Shown here one piece after another: positions 38,292 to 46,576 of a DNA stretch of 64,000 bases. The notes under the pieces are model-generated. The model saw nothing but the letters and a program-made list of their open reading frames with translations. It made no database searches and was not told where the DNA came from. A program made the position numbers and the translations under genes. This DNA comes from Streptomyces canus (GTDB lineage: Bacteria > Actinomycetota > Actinomycetes > Streptomycetales > Streptomycetaceae). Every line of letters starts with the position of its first letter. The first letter of the stretch is position 1. The DNA lies in the NCBI RefSeq assembly GCF_030815415.1, contig NZ_JAUSWW010000001.1:3844001-3908000 (forward strand), written 5' to 3'.

Positions 38292-39065
38292 CTAACCGCC
38301 GTAGCGCCGATGCCGTGCCGCGTAGTCGCGCAGGGCGCGCAGGAAGTCGACCTTGCGGAAGGCCGGCCAGAAAACGTCACAGAAGTAGTACTCGGAGTGG
38401 GCCGTCTGCCACAGCATGAACCCGGACAGCCGCTGCTCGCCGCTGGTGCGGATCACCAGGTCGGGGTGGGGCTGGTCGCCGGTGTAGAGATGACGGCCGA
38501 TCGCGTCGATGGTGACGGACTCGGCGAGGTCCTCGAGCGAGGTCCCCTTGTCGGCGGCGTCGAGCATCATCGAGCGCATGGCGTCCACGATCTCCTGGCG
38601 ACCGCCGTAGCCGATGGCGAGGTTGACGAGTATCCCGTCGACATGCGCCGTCGCCTCCGCCGCCTCCTTCAGCGCCAGCTGCATCTGGGAGGGCAGCAGG
38701 TCCGGTGTGCCGACGTGGTGCACCCGCCAGCGGCCGTCCGCGGCCAGGGTGCGCACGACGTCCTCGATGATGCCCAGCAGCGGGCCGAGCTCGTCCTGGG
38801 GCCGGTCGAAGTTGTCCGTCGACAGCAGCCAGAGGGTGACGACCTCGACATCGGTCTCGGAGCACCAGCCGAGGAACTCCTCGATCTTCTCGGCTCCAGC
38901 GCGGTGACCGTGCACGGTGGTGGAGCCGGCGGCCTTCGCCCAGCGGCGGTTGCCATCCATGATGACGCCGATGTGCTTGGGCACCTGAGCGTGGTCCAGG
39001 TGGCCTTCCACCCGGCGCGCGTACAGCCTGACCAGCAGGCCGCGCAGCTTGTCGCGCAGGTTCAC
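38292..39065 (-). CDS. uppS: Isoprenyl transferase (undecaprenyl/polyprenyl diphosphate synthase)
   Basis: The 257-residue cis-prenyltransferase has VPKHIGVIMDGNRRWAKAAG (catalytic Asp and FPP binding), GHRAGAEKIEEFLGWC, VTLWLLSTDNFDRP, NLAIGYGGRQEIVDAM and LVIRTSGEQRLSGFMLWQ. It adds IPP units in Z-configuration to make the lipid carrier for peptidoglycan and other surface glycans. It connects the ispH pathway to the cell-wall genes in this window. Confidence 0.95.
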   Translation of the reverse strand: MNLRDKLRGLLVRLYARRVEGHLDHAQVPKHIGVIMDGNRRWAKAAGSTTVHGHRAGAEKIEEFLGWCSETDVEVVTLWLLSTDNFDRPQDELGPLLGIIEDVVRTLAADGRWRVHHVGTPDLLPSQMQLALKEAAEATAHVDGILVNLAIGYGGRQEIVDAMRSMMLDAADKGTSLEDLAESVTIDAIGRHLYTGDQPHPDLVIRTSGEQRLSGFMLWQTAHSEYYFCDVFWPAFRKVDFLRALRDYAARHRRYGG

Positions 39066-39190
39066 GTTCTTGTCAGCCCCTCCGTACGGCGGTCCCCGCG
39101 GGCGGAAGCCTACCGCTGCGGTGGAGGAATACTTGAGTCCGGGTCGTGTTGCCGCTCACGCCAACACGGCGGAGTCACACGCCGACCCAC

Positions 39191-39233
39191 AAAAAAACGG
39201 GCCGGTCCGTGGGGGGGGAGACGGACCGGCCCG
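39191..39233 (-). terminator. Strong factor-independent terminator on the minus strand
   Basis: A perfect 13-bp stem (arms 39198-39210 and 39221-39233) is followed, on the minus strand, by a run of seven U. T-tracts are unusual in Streptomyces terminators. It points toward uppS, whose start codon is 126 bases further on. No minus-strand protein gene ends upstream of it, so it must end an RNA gene or attenuate a long uppS leader. Confidence 0.75.
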
Positions 39234-39620
39234 AGGGGGGGTTTCCACCATAACCCTTCGTAAGTGATGCTGCGTGCATCGGCATGCCACAACTACTCTC
39301 CGGAGTCGAGCGGCGACGGCCCGATGACCTGGAAAGGCCCCGCTCCTGGAGGACTCATGGCCGAATCACAGCGGATTCCCAAGGCAATCGGATGGGATCC
39401 GGAGGCTTTGGGGCGGCTTGCCGGATGCCCGACGACGTGTTCTCGCATCCCCCAGGTGGGTGACCCGGCCGCGAACCTCCGCTTGACGCCGGGCGCCGAT
39501 CACACAAGGAGGCCGGTGACCTGCGAAGGCAGCGCACCGCGCAGCCCCCTCCGCCGCGCGGTGCCGCCCGCGCAGATTTGCTCACGCGAATTACCTTGGT
39601 CCGAACTTACGCGAGATCAA
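39234..39620 (-). ncRNA. Candidate small RNA or uppS leader ending at the U-tract terminator
   Basis: This is an inference from the terminator at 39191-39233: the minus strand upstream has no supported protein-coding frame, contains several GC-rich stems (for example 39520-39575), and has a possible TTGATC / GGTAAT promoter pair near 39595-39620. Exact ends are unknown. Confidence 0.35.
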
Positions 39621-39665
39621 GGTAAGAGGGGAGTTGACGGTGATAACAATGTGGAAACCCCGTGA
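39357..39665 (+). CDS. Doubtful hypothetical ORF
   Basis: A 102-codon frame from ATG 39357 with a good ribosome-binding site (GGAGGA 6 bases upstream) begins MAESQRIPKAIGWDPEALGR. Third-position GC is low for this genome and the sequence resembles no family I know. It opposes the RNA candidate. It is recorded because the Shine-Dalgarno is good, but it may not be a gene. Confidence 0.25.
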   Translation: MAESQRIPKAIGWDPEALGRLAGCPTTCSRIPQVGDPAANLRLTPGADHTRRPVTCEGSAPRSPLRRAVPPAQICSRELPWSELTRDQGKRGVDGDNNVETP

Positions 39666-39801
39666 ATCCCATGGATGCGAAGGGGAAATGGGACGCTGAT
39701 GCGATGATGGCCCGATTTGCCCAACGAAGATGACTACCACCGCCCCACGCGCATCTCCATAGAGGACAGGAGCTGACCTCGTTCCGGCCTAGCGTCGCAT
39801 C

Positions 39802-40968
39802 ATGACGGTGAGGATCACATGGGCCGAGGCGAGCGCACGCCGGCTCGAACGGCAGTTCCTGGCCACTTCCGCGAAGCCGCGCGTCCCGGTCGCCGATGTG
39901 GTCGCCACGATGCTCGGGGCACATGCGCAGGTGCTGTCCGCGGCCGAGCTGTCGGTCGGGGTGCGGACCGAGGGGGCGACACGGTCGCACGTGCGCGAGG
40001 CGCTCTGGGAGGACCGGTCACTGGTCAAGACGCACGGCCCGCGCGGAACCGTCCATCTGCTTCCCACTGCCGAACTCCCGCTGTGGTGCGCCGCGTTGCC
40101 GGCCGTCCCGGCCGGGTCGGTGTTCGCGCCGGACGTACGGGTCACCGAGGAGCAGGCCGGGCAGATCGTGGCGGCGATCGGGGACGCCCTGGACGGGGTG
40201 TGCCTGACCGTGGACGAGCTGAGCGAGGAGGTCGTGGCGCGCACCGGCGCCTGGGCCGGTGACCTGGTGATGCCCGCCTTCCAGACCCTGTGGCCGCGCT
40301 GGCGGCAGGTGCTGCACCGGGCGGGCTGGTCCGGCGCGCTGTGCTTCGGCCCCAACCGGGGCCGCAAGGTGACGTACACCCGCCCGCCGCACTTCGATCC
40401 GCTGCCGGCGGACGACGCCGTACGCACTCTCGTACGACGGTATCTGCACGCCTACGGGCCCGGGACCCCGGCGTGGTTCGCCAAGTGGATGGCGGCGCCC
40501 GGCGGTTGGTCGAGCGCGGTGTTCGGGCGGATGGCGGAGGCCGGGGAGATCGAGGAGGTCGACTTCGAGGGGACGGCGGCCTGGGTGGCGGCGGGCGACA
40601 CGGAGTTCCCCGGGGACGGGGGCCTGGATCGGGATGGGGTACGGGGTGTGCGGCTGCTGCCGTACTTCGACGCGTACGGGATCGCCGCCCAGCCGCGGGA
40701 GCTGCTGTTCCCCGGTGTCGCGTACCGGCGGGCGCTGGCGGGCGGCCAGGCCGGCAACTTTCCGCTGCTGCTGGTCGACGGCGTGGTGGCCGGGGTCTGG
40801 CATCAGCGGCGCCGGGGCCGTCGTACGACCGTCACGGTGGAGCCGCTGCGGCGGCTCACGGCGCGGCACGAGCGGGAGTTGGGAGAGCGGGTGCAGCGGG
40901 TGGGCGAAGTACTGGAGGCGGAGGCGGAGTTGGTGGTCGGGGAGGTGACGGTCGGGCCTCACGCGTGA
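39802..40968 (+). CDS. Winged-helix protein, HTH_42 (AlkZ/YcaQ-like) family
   Basis: A 388-residue member of the HTH_42 superfamily: three tandem winged helices (GTVHLLPTAELPLW, DELSEEVVARTG, VRRYLHAYGPGTPAWFAKWM) and a C-terminal barrel (YFDAYGIAAQPRELLFPG). Relatives AlkZ and YcaQ are DNA glycosylases that unhook interstrand crosslinks with a QxQ or QxD motif; here the equivalent is HAQ (residues near 40). The change may alter or abolish catalysis. Many Streptomyces paralogues are of unknown function. Its 3' end overlaps the convergent methyltransferase by 10 bases. Confidence 0.85.
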   Translation: MTVRITWAEASARRLERQFLATSAKPRVPVADVVATMLGAHAQVLSAAELSVGVRTEGATRSHVREALWEDRSLVKTHGPRGTVHLLPTAELPLWCAALPAVPAGSVFAPDVRVTEEQAGQIVAAIGDALDGVCLTVDELSEEVVARTGAWAGDLVMPAFQTLWPRWRQVLHRAGWSGALCFGPNRGRKVTYTRPPHFDPLPADDAVRTLVRRYLHAYGPGTPAWFAKWMAAPGGWSSAVFGRMAEAGEIEEVDFEGTAAWVAAGDTEFPGDGGLDRDGVRGVRLLPYFDAYGIAAQPRELLFPGVAYRRALAGGQAGNFPLLLVDGVVAGVWHQRRRGRRTTVTVEPLRRLTARHERELGERVQRVGEVLEAEAELVVGEVTVGPHA

Positions 40969-41765
40969 GACGCGGGTTTCCGGACGTCGAAGAGATGGCG
41001 GGTGCTGTGGGCGACGAACGGGCCCTCGGACTCGATCCGCTCGTGCAGGGCGCGGAGTTGGGGCTGGTACGTCTCGACGGTGAAGCCCGGAACCATCCAC
41101 ACCACCTTGCGCAGGAAGTGGACCACGGCCCCGATGTCGTAGAACTCGACCCGCAGCCGCTCCGCACGCAGATCGACGACCTCCAGCCCCGCGGCCTCGG
41201 CGCCGGCGCGTTCGCGGTCGGGGTGGCGATTCGCGCTCTGTTCGGCGGGGAGCGGCCCGAGGAAGTGCTCGACGAGCTCGAAGACGCTGCGCGGGCCTAC
41301 GTGCTGGGCGAAGTAGGTGCCGCCCGGCTGGAGCACGCGCGCGATCTCCGGCCAGTCGGGGGCAACGGGGTGGCGGCTGGTGACGAGGTCGAAGGCCGCG
41401 TCCGCGAAGGGCAGCGGGGCGTCCTCGGGCGAGGCGACGACGGCGACGCCGTAGGGGCGGAGCAGCGCGGTGGCCTTGGCCACGTTGGGCGGCCAGCCCT
41501 CGGTGGCGACGACGAGGCGGGGCGCCTTCGAGGTCGCCGCCGCCTTGCCGAGTGCGAAGTCCAGGACCTCCCCTCCCCCGGTCTGGACGTCCAGCGCGGC
41601 GGTGGCCCGGGAGAGCCGCTCGGCCTTGGCCACGGCGTACCCCCAGGAGGGCCGTTCCTCGCTGGCCCGCCCCTCGAACCAGGAGAAGTCCCAGCCCTCG
41701 GTGGGCACGGAGGAGCCTTCGGCGACGAGGGCTTCGTAGCTGGGGTGGGGGTGGTCGATCGGCAT
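40959..41765 (-). CDS. Class I SAM-dependent methyltransferase
   Basis: A 268-residue Rossmann methyltransferase. The SAM region is TAALDVQTGGGEVLDFALG, acidic motif LVVATEGWPPNVAKA, motif with PLPFADAAFDLVTSRHP and the IARVLQPGGTYFAQHVGP segment. The Gly-rich loop is TGGGE rather than the common GxGxG. The substrate is unknown. The ATG at 41765 starts at PIDHPHPSYEAL; another ATG lies 24 bases upstream. Confidence 0.85.
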   Translation of the reverse strand: MPIDHPHPSYEALVAEGSSVPTEGWDFSWFEGRASEERPSWGYAVAKAERLSRATAALDVQTGGGEVLDFALGKAAATSKAPRLVVATEGWPPNVAKATALLRPYGVAVVASPEDAPLPFADAAFDLVTSRHPVAPDWPEIARVLQPGGTYFAQHVGPRSVFELVEHFLGPLPAEQSANRHPDRERAGAEAAGLEVVDLRAERLRVEFYDIGAVVHFLRKVVWMVPGFTVETYQPQLRALHERIESEGPFVAHSTRHLFDVRKPASHA

Positions 41766-42079
41766 GGGGTGATCGTCGCAGGGTGGCATCGGGGGCGCCG
41801 CTGAATTTTTGCGGGCCGGGGAGGGGTGGCGGACACCGTGGGCCTCCTGCCGTCACGAGACCGGCGGCCGAACGGAGACGGTCTCGGGACGTCAAACGAT
41901 GAGGGCAGCATCCAGCAGGCCTAGTTGCACCAGCACAGCATGGATGCGAGAGGATGCAGCAGCGGACACGGTCACCTCACGATCAGCGGCCGGGGGCGGG
42001 AAGGTGCCCGCGGTGACTGTGCCGGTGGGATGAGCCCAACGGGGACGTGCTGACCACGCAAGCGCAAACGGAGAGGCCC

Positions 42080-42394
42080 ATGGGGGAGCGCGACCGTCTG
42101 GTAGTCGACTACGGACTCCTGGAGTCTTCGAAGACGAATCTGCAGGACATCAAGAAAGCCCTCGAAGGCATCGACAAACACCGCGCCGACATCCATGACA
42201 TCTGGGGCCATAGCAGTATCGCCGGCAAGATGGACGATTTCGTCAGCAACTGGGACAACTATCGGCGTGAACTCCTCGAGAACGTCGAGGACTTGGGCAA
42301 GCAGGTAGAGACCTCGCTCAAGAGCTTCGAGAAGCTGGACCTCGATCTCGCGAAGGCGAACGAGAAGAAGCACGGCGAAAACGGGGGGAGCTGA
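42080..42394 (+). CDS. Small WXG100-like helical protein
   Basis: A 104-residue all-helical protein (LVVDYGLLESSKTNLQDIKK, HDIWGHSSIAGKMDDFVSN, WDNYRRELLENVEDLGKQVE) with a W-x-G-like turn (IWGHSS) between two helices. This resembles small WXG100/ESX-type proteins that pair with larger type VII substrates, and it lies directly before such a substrate. Start at 42080 follows GGAGAGG about 8 bases upstream; an earlier ATG is unlikely. Confidence 0.65.
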   Translation: MGERDRLVVDYGLLESSKTNLQDIKKALEGIDKHRADIHDIWGHSSIAGKMDDFVSNWDNYRRELLENVEDLGKQVETSLKSFEKLDLDLAKANEKKHGENGGS

Positions 42395-42397
42395 CCG

Positions 42398-43693
42398 ATG
42401 GGTACGGGCAAGGGCAGGCGCCGGCCGGTCGACTGGCATCCGCTGGCGGAGAAGGACCCGGTCCCCGGCGATCCGGAGGACATCCGCGACGAGGTCGGCA
42501 GAATGAAGAACCTCGCCTCAACCCTCCGCGACCAGGCTCGCATCCTGCGCAAGGCCGCCGACGGCGAAGCGCTGAAGGGCAAGTACGCCGACAAGATCCG
42601 CGAAAAGTCCGGCGACCTCGAAAAGCACTTCCGCGAGACCGCGGCCCGCTACGAACGTGTGGTCGGCGACCTCGGCCATTGGGCCAACGAACTGGAGGAC
42701 TTCCAGGAACAGGCCGACGGCGTCCTCCGAGCCGCGAAGCAGGCCGACGAGGAGCACGCTGCCGAGGTGAAGAAGAAGGAAGCCGAGGCCAAGAAAAGCG
42801 GCGAAAAGAACGCGTCGGAGTCATCCGACCCCGACAGCCACCTGGCGCCTTACCACAAGCAGCTCAACCAAATCGTCTCCGAGCGCGACTCCCGCGCCCA
42901 GTACTACGCCGACAATATCGGCGATGACATCTCGGACATCATCAAGGACAGCGCTTGGGAGAACTTCAAGGACGGGGTGCACGAGCACGCGGATACCATC
43001 AAATCCGTCATCGAAGTCCTGAGTTGGGCCGCGACCGCCATCGGGATCATCGCCCTCCTCTTCACTCCGGTCGGATGGGTGGCGACCCTCATCACGGTGA
43101 CCGCCATCAGCCTCACAGCGCTCGTCGGTATCGGACACACGCTGCTGGCGCTTTCCGGTGACGGGAACTGGGCGGACGTCGCCATGGACGTCTTCGCCTT
43201 GGCGACGCTGGGAATGGGCAGCGTGGCGATGAAGGGCGTGAAGGCCGCGACAACAGCGCTCAAGACCGTCAGCAGGGCGGAGCGGTTCCAGCGGTACGCG
43301 AATCTGCGCAAGCTGCTCAACAAGAATGTCGCGCGGTACGGTCTTGAGTCGGTCCGAGGCTCGAAAGCGGCACGCGCGCTGCAATCCCTGCGCCAGATCG
43401 GGGCGCGAGAGACACGTCCTGTGGCAACCCGGGTGGAGCGCCTGCTGGGGGGCGACGGGGAGGTCATCAGCGCGAGCAAGTTTGCCAAGGCGATGCGGGC
43501 TGAGTTCGGTGGGAATGCCAGCGTGCGGGCGGCGGCCGACACGGTGAACACGGCCGTACTGAAGTTCCGGCTGAACTACGGGGCTGCCACCCTGGTGGAC
43601 GTGGGCGACAAACTCGGAGAAAAAGGCCCATACAAGGACCAGTACGGCGACGCCAAGGATGTCCTGACGCGTGAAGTCGGGAGCCGTTGGTGA
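42398..43693 (+). CDS. Putative type VII secretion substrate with hydrophobic core
   Basis: A 431-residue protein. Its N-terminus (DWHPLAEKDPVPGDPEDIRD followed by long amphipathic helices) matches the T7SS signal-type domain seen in actinobacterial LXG/WXG-like substrates. Residues ~115-145 are charged (KKKEAEAKKSGEKN). Two hydrophobic helices follow (VIEVLSWAATAIGIIALLFT, WVATLITVTAISLTALVGIG). The last ~170 residues are unassigned and basic, the place where a toxin domain would sit. It starts 3 bases after the WXG-like gene. Function is not known. Confidence 0.75.
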   Translation: MGTGKGRRRPVDWHPLAEKDPVPGDPEDIRDEVGRMKNLASTLRDQARILRKAADGEALKGKYADKIREKSGDLEKHFRETAARYERVVGDLGHWANELEDFQEQADGVLRAAKQADEEHAAEVKKKEAEAKKSGEKNASESSDPDSHLAPYHKQLNQIVSERDSRAQYYADNIGDDISDIIKDSAWENFKDGVHEHADTIKSVIEVLSWAATAIGIIALLFTPVGWVATLITVTAISLTALVGIGHTLLALSGDGNWADVAMDVFALATLGMGSVAMKGVKAATTALKTVSRAERFQRYANLRKLLNKNVARYGLESVRGSKAARALQSLRQIGARETRPVATRVERLLGGDGEVISASKFAKAMRAEFGGNASVRAAADTVNTAVLKFRLNYGAATLVDVGDKLGEKGPYKDQYGDAKDVLTREVGSRW

Positions 43694-43769
43694 ACACACC
43701 GGAGCGCGCACTTACCCGCAACAACCGGGCACGACCAAATTCAGAGCAAAGTTCGAGGGAGTGGAGATA

Positions 43770-44159
43770 GTGGCGACAATCCCGGCGAAAAGCCCGCAGG
43801 AATCCCGGGCCATGAAGTTCCTCGCCGCGTGCACACTGGTACCGTTTTTCTGTTTCGCCTTCCAAGACCTCGGCAGCAAGTACGGCGAAATGGACTGGCT
43901 CACCTACGGCTACGTGGCATGGCCGTTGATGATCTCGCCCGTCCTGATGCTGGCCCTGTTTTTCAGGAACCGAGAGCTCATCCGTAACCCGCATATCGGC
44001 GCCAACTTCTCCCAGACGATCAAGATGGTTGCCATCATGTACCTGGTCTGGAACATCATCGGGACCATCGGCTACAACTGGCTGGGCATCATTTCAGTGC
44101 TCTGCTGCCTGACGATCCTCGTGGCCGACCGCCAGCTCAAGAAGCAGGCGCGCGTGTGA
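43770..44159 (+). CDS. Membrane protein of the type VII-linked cassette
   Basis: A 129-residue protein with four hydrophobic segments (FLAACTLVPFFCFAF, WPLMISPVLMLALFF, IKMVAIMYLVWNIIGTIG, WLGIISVLCCLTILV) and short polar loops. A GTG at 43770 with GGGAG 8-9 bases upstream was chosen; a GTG at 43671, inside the previous gene, is also open. It overlaps the next gene by 4 bases (GTGA). As a neighbour of a putative toxin it could be an immunity-type membrane protein. Confidence 0.65.
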   Translation: MATIPAKSPQESRAMKFLAACTLVPFFCFAFQDLGSKYGEMDWLTYGYVAWPLMISPVLMLALFFRNRELIRNPHIGANFSQTIKMVAIMYLVWNIIGTIGYNWLGIISVLCCLTILVADRQLKKQARV

Positions 44160-44807
44160 GCGCCTCCGATCTGGGGCAGCAGGCGCCACCCCCCGTCAAG
44201 GCGACCGCTCCCCACCGCTACGAACTCGTCCTGCCCCCCCGGCTGGGTCCGCATCCCCCTGCGCGAGGGCATGAAGGAAGCACTCGAGAGGATCCTCTTC
44301 TCGCACATGGAGCAAGTCCCGGAAGGCATCCCCCGGGACGACGCGATGCGCTTCCGGTTGGAGATGCGTCGCCAGTTGGAAAAGCAAGCCCGCGCGGCCA
44401 GAAGGAACGGCGGCCTTGACCTCTACCTTCCGGTCCTCCCGCGCGGGGGCATCTTCCTCATGGCCTCTTTCATCGTTGCCGAGCTGCCGATCGGCCGAGA
44501 CCGTACGGTTCCCCCACAGGCGGTACTCGCACAGCTGGCCGCCGAGAAGGTGCCCGGCGGAACGGCGACAACGGTCGACGTGGCAGGGGCACCCGCACTC
44601 CGCCGCGCCTACCGCTCCACCCCTGATGAGGAGGAGCTGCCGACGCGGCGGGTCGACTATGTGATCCCCGTGGCGGACGACCCCGGCCGCTGGGTCAGCA
44701 TCAACTTCTCCACACCGGGTGACGGAGACATCGACAGTGAATTCACCGACGTGCTGGTCGAGTTGTTCGACGCGGTGGTCGGCACGTTCAAGTGGAGTTA
44801 CGAGTGA
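44156..44807 (+). pseudogene. Frameshifted gene of the type VII-linked cassette
   Basis: The frame from GTG 44156 gives SASDLGQQAPPPVKATAPH followed by RYELVLPP, then breaks in a run of seven C (44233-44239). After a one-base shift the protein continues in another frame as GWVRIPLREGMKEALERILF to the stop at 44807 (~216 residues in all). Removing one C restores a single frame. Either this is a genuine inactivating or phase-variable indel, or a sequencing error in the homopolymer. The restored protein has no known domain; ATG 44271 could start a shorter 178-residue product. Confidence 0.7.
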
Positions 44808-45457
44808 GCTGGCTCAACGTCAAGCACGCCATGGATCTGTCCCCCTGGATCCGCATCCCGCTCATGTGGCCGGAGCCGGGCCTTGAGGACGTCGAGGAGG
44901 CACAGACGCCCGAGGCATGGGCACGTTACTTCGCCGAGGGCCTCTGGGAGGATTTCGCGCCGGAGAAGCCGGAACCTGGCGAAGTCGATCTGCTGACCGA
45001 CATCCTGTTGATGTACGCCATCAGGGCCCCCGCGGCCTTTCCCGACTTCGAGGTCTTCCTTCATCTCCCGCACCCACGGGAGATCCCGCTTCCCGCGTAT
45101 GTCGACCTCGTGGAGATCGAGGAGGGCGAAGACCGGGAGACGGCACTGCGTGAACTGACCCACGCCGATGCGAGCTACGCCATCGAGCCCCCCATCGTCG
45201 AGGGCTTCGACTCCCCGCACCTGGGACCCGGCCTGCGGGTGCTGCGCTACTTCCAGGACGAGGACAGCAACGAGGTACACGTTGGCCTCCGTTACGCCTG
45301 GCGCTACGAGAAGGGCACGGAGGCCGCGAACGTTCTGATCATCCTGGCCGATCCCGACGCCGGCCGGATCCTCAAGGCTCTCGACGATGTCGACGAGTTC
45401 GCCCGCACCGTCCGGATCAGCCCGGATGAGGAAGCGGACAACTGGACGTCCTCATGA
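44804..45457 (+). CDS. Last gene of the type VII-linked cassette, unknown function
   Basis: A 217-residue acidic protein starting GTG inside the previous stop (4-base overlap). It begins SWLNVKHAMDLSPWIRIPLM and contains EAWARYFAEGLWEDFAPEKP and LRYFQDEDSNEVHVGLRYAW. No signal peptide or membrane segment is visible. The high Asp/Glu content is what one sees in many toxin-neutralising proteins, but there is no direct evidence for that. A perfect palindromic terminator follows. Confidence 0.75.
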   Translation: MSWLNVKHAMDLSPWIRIPLMWPEPGLEDVEEAQTPEAWARYFAEGLWEDFAPEKPEPGEVDLLTDILLMYAIRAPAAFPDFEVFLHLPHPREIPLPAYVDLVEIEEGEDRETALRELTHADASYAIEPPIVEGFDSPHLGPGLRVLRYFQDEDSNEVHVGLRYAWRYEKGTEAANVLIILADPDAGRILKALDDVDEFARTVRISPDEEADNWTSS

Positions 45458-45482
45458 TCACGGGCAGGTCGCCACGGCACGC

Positions 45483-45516
45483 CGGGCGATCACTCCCCTA
45501 GGGGAGTGATCGCCCG
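45483..45516. terminator. Perfect 16-bp palindromic terminator
   Basis: Two 16-base arms with only TA between them end the cassette operon and also face the 3' end of the convergent secreted-protein gene (45537). Confidence 0.8.
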
Positions 45517-45536
45517 ACCGCGGGATCTCGCGGTTG

Positions 45537-46568
45537 TCAGCGGTTGATGGCCTGGATCTCCTGTACGACGACGTCCTGCGTGGCACCGAAGCTGCCGTCG
45601 GGCAGGTCGCCGCCGGCGCCGCCGGTGCCGGTCCAGGTGATCTTCCAGGTGACCGTGGCCTGGAGCGGGTACGAGCCGTCGCCCGAGGAGCGCAGGTACT
45701 TCACGCCGCAGGGCGGCGTCTGGTCGGCCTTGCCCTTCGCGTAGGGCTCACCGATCCGGCCGTTGTTGATCTCGCAGACGCCGGAGGCCGGGTAGGTCAC
45801 GGCGTCGGCCGTGCCGGGCTTGATCTCGAGGGAGATCGGTTCCGCGGTGGCGGTCGCTGTCAGGCCGATGGCGTCGATGGAGGCGGTGACGGAGACCGGC
45901 TTGAACTCGGCGCCGTCGAGCCAGGCCCAGGTCGGGAGGTTGACCTTGGTGTTGTTCGCGGGGGCCAGGGTCACTTCGGTACCGGGGACGCGGATCTCGT
46001 TGTAGGCGAGCCCGGCGAGGATCTCCGGGGTGACGGCGTTCGGGATGTTGGCCGGTGGGGCGTCACCCGTGTCCACCCAGAAATAGTCCTCGTCGCAGGC
46101 GTCCCAGCCGGGCGGGAAGTCCTTGTTGACGTACGAGCCCCACCAGTAGCCCTTGCCGGACTTGTCCTTGTTGAAGCCCTTCTCTTCATCCTTGGCGTTG
46201 TACTTCTCCCGCTGCTCGGCATCCCACTGGTAGCCCGTCGACTCGGCCTCCCAGATCGGCTCCAACTTCTTCTGCAGCTCTTCGGGGGAGTACATCGGGG
46301 CGTACCAGCAGGCGGGCGGCGTCCAGGAGGTGCTGGACGTCAGGGCGCCGGTGGAGGCGCCGCTGCCATTCTTCGAACGGTCGAATTCGACGGTGCCGAC
46401 GGTGACGGAGAGATTGCCCTTGTCGTCGGCGTTGGCGTCCTGAGTCGGGTTGCTCGAGTCGAGGGTGCCACCGCCTCCGGTGGGCGAGTCATCGGCGTGG
46501 GCCACGCCCGGCACCGCGAAGAGCGACAGGCACACACCGACGGCGACCACGCTCGGTATCTTCCTCAT
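45537..46568 (-). CDS. Secreted protein of unknown function
   Basis: A 343-residue protein with a clear signal peptide (MRKIPSVVAVGVCLSLFAVP, cleavage after AHA near residue 25). The mature part is acidic and Trp/Tyr-rich (PACWYAPMYSPEELQKKLEP, GKGYWWGSYVNKDFPPGWDA, GLAYNEIRVPGTEVTLAPAN) and ends with beta-rich sequence. Cys residues occur in pairs consistent with disulfides. It lies 8 bases after the lipoprotein gene on the same strand. No family was recognised. Confidence 0.8.
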   Translation of the reverse strand: MRKIPSVVAVGVCLSLFAVPGVAHADDSPTGGGGTLDSSNPTQDANADDKGNLSVTVGTVEFDRSKNGSGASTGALTSSTSWTPPACWYAPMYSPEELQKKLEPIWEAESTGYQWDAEQREKYNAKDEEKGFNKDKSGKGYWWGSYVNKDFPPGWDACDEDYFWVDTGDAPPANIPNAVTPEILAGLAYNEIRVPGTEVTLAPANNTKVNLPTWAWLDGAEFKPVSVTASIDAIGLTATATAEPISLEIKPGTADAVTYPASGVCEINNGRIGEPYAKGKADQTPPCGVKYLRSSGDGSYPLQATVTWKITWTGTGGAGGDLPDGSFGATQDVVVQEIQAINR

Positions 46569-46576
46569 TGCGCGTG

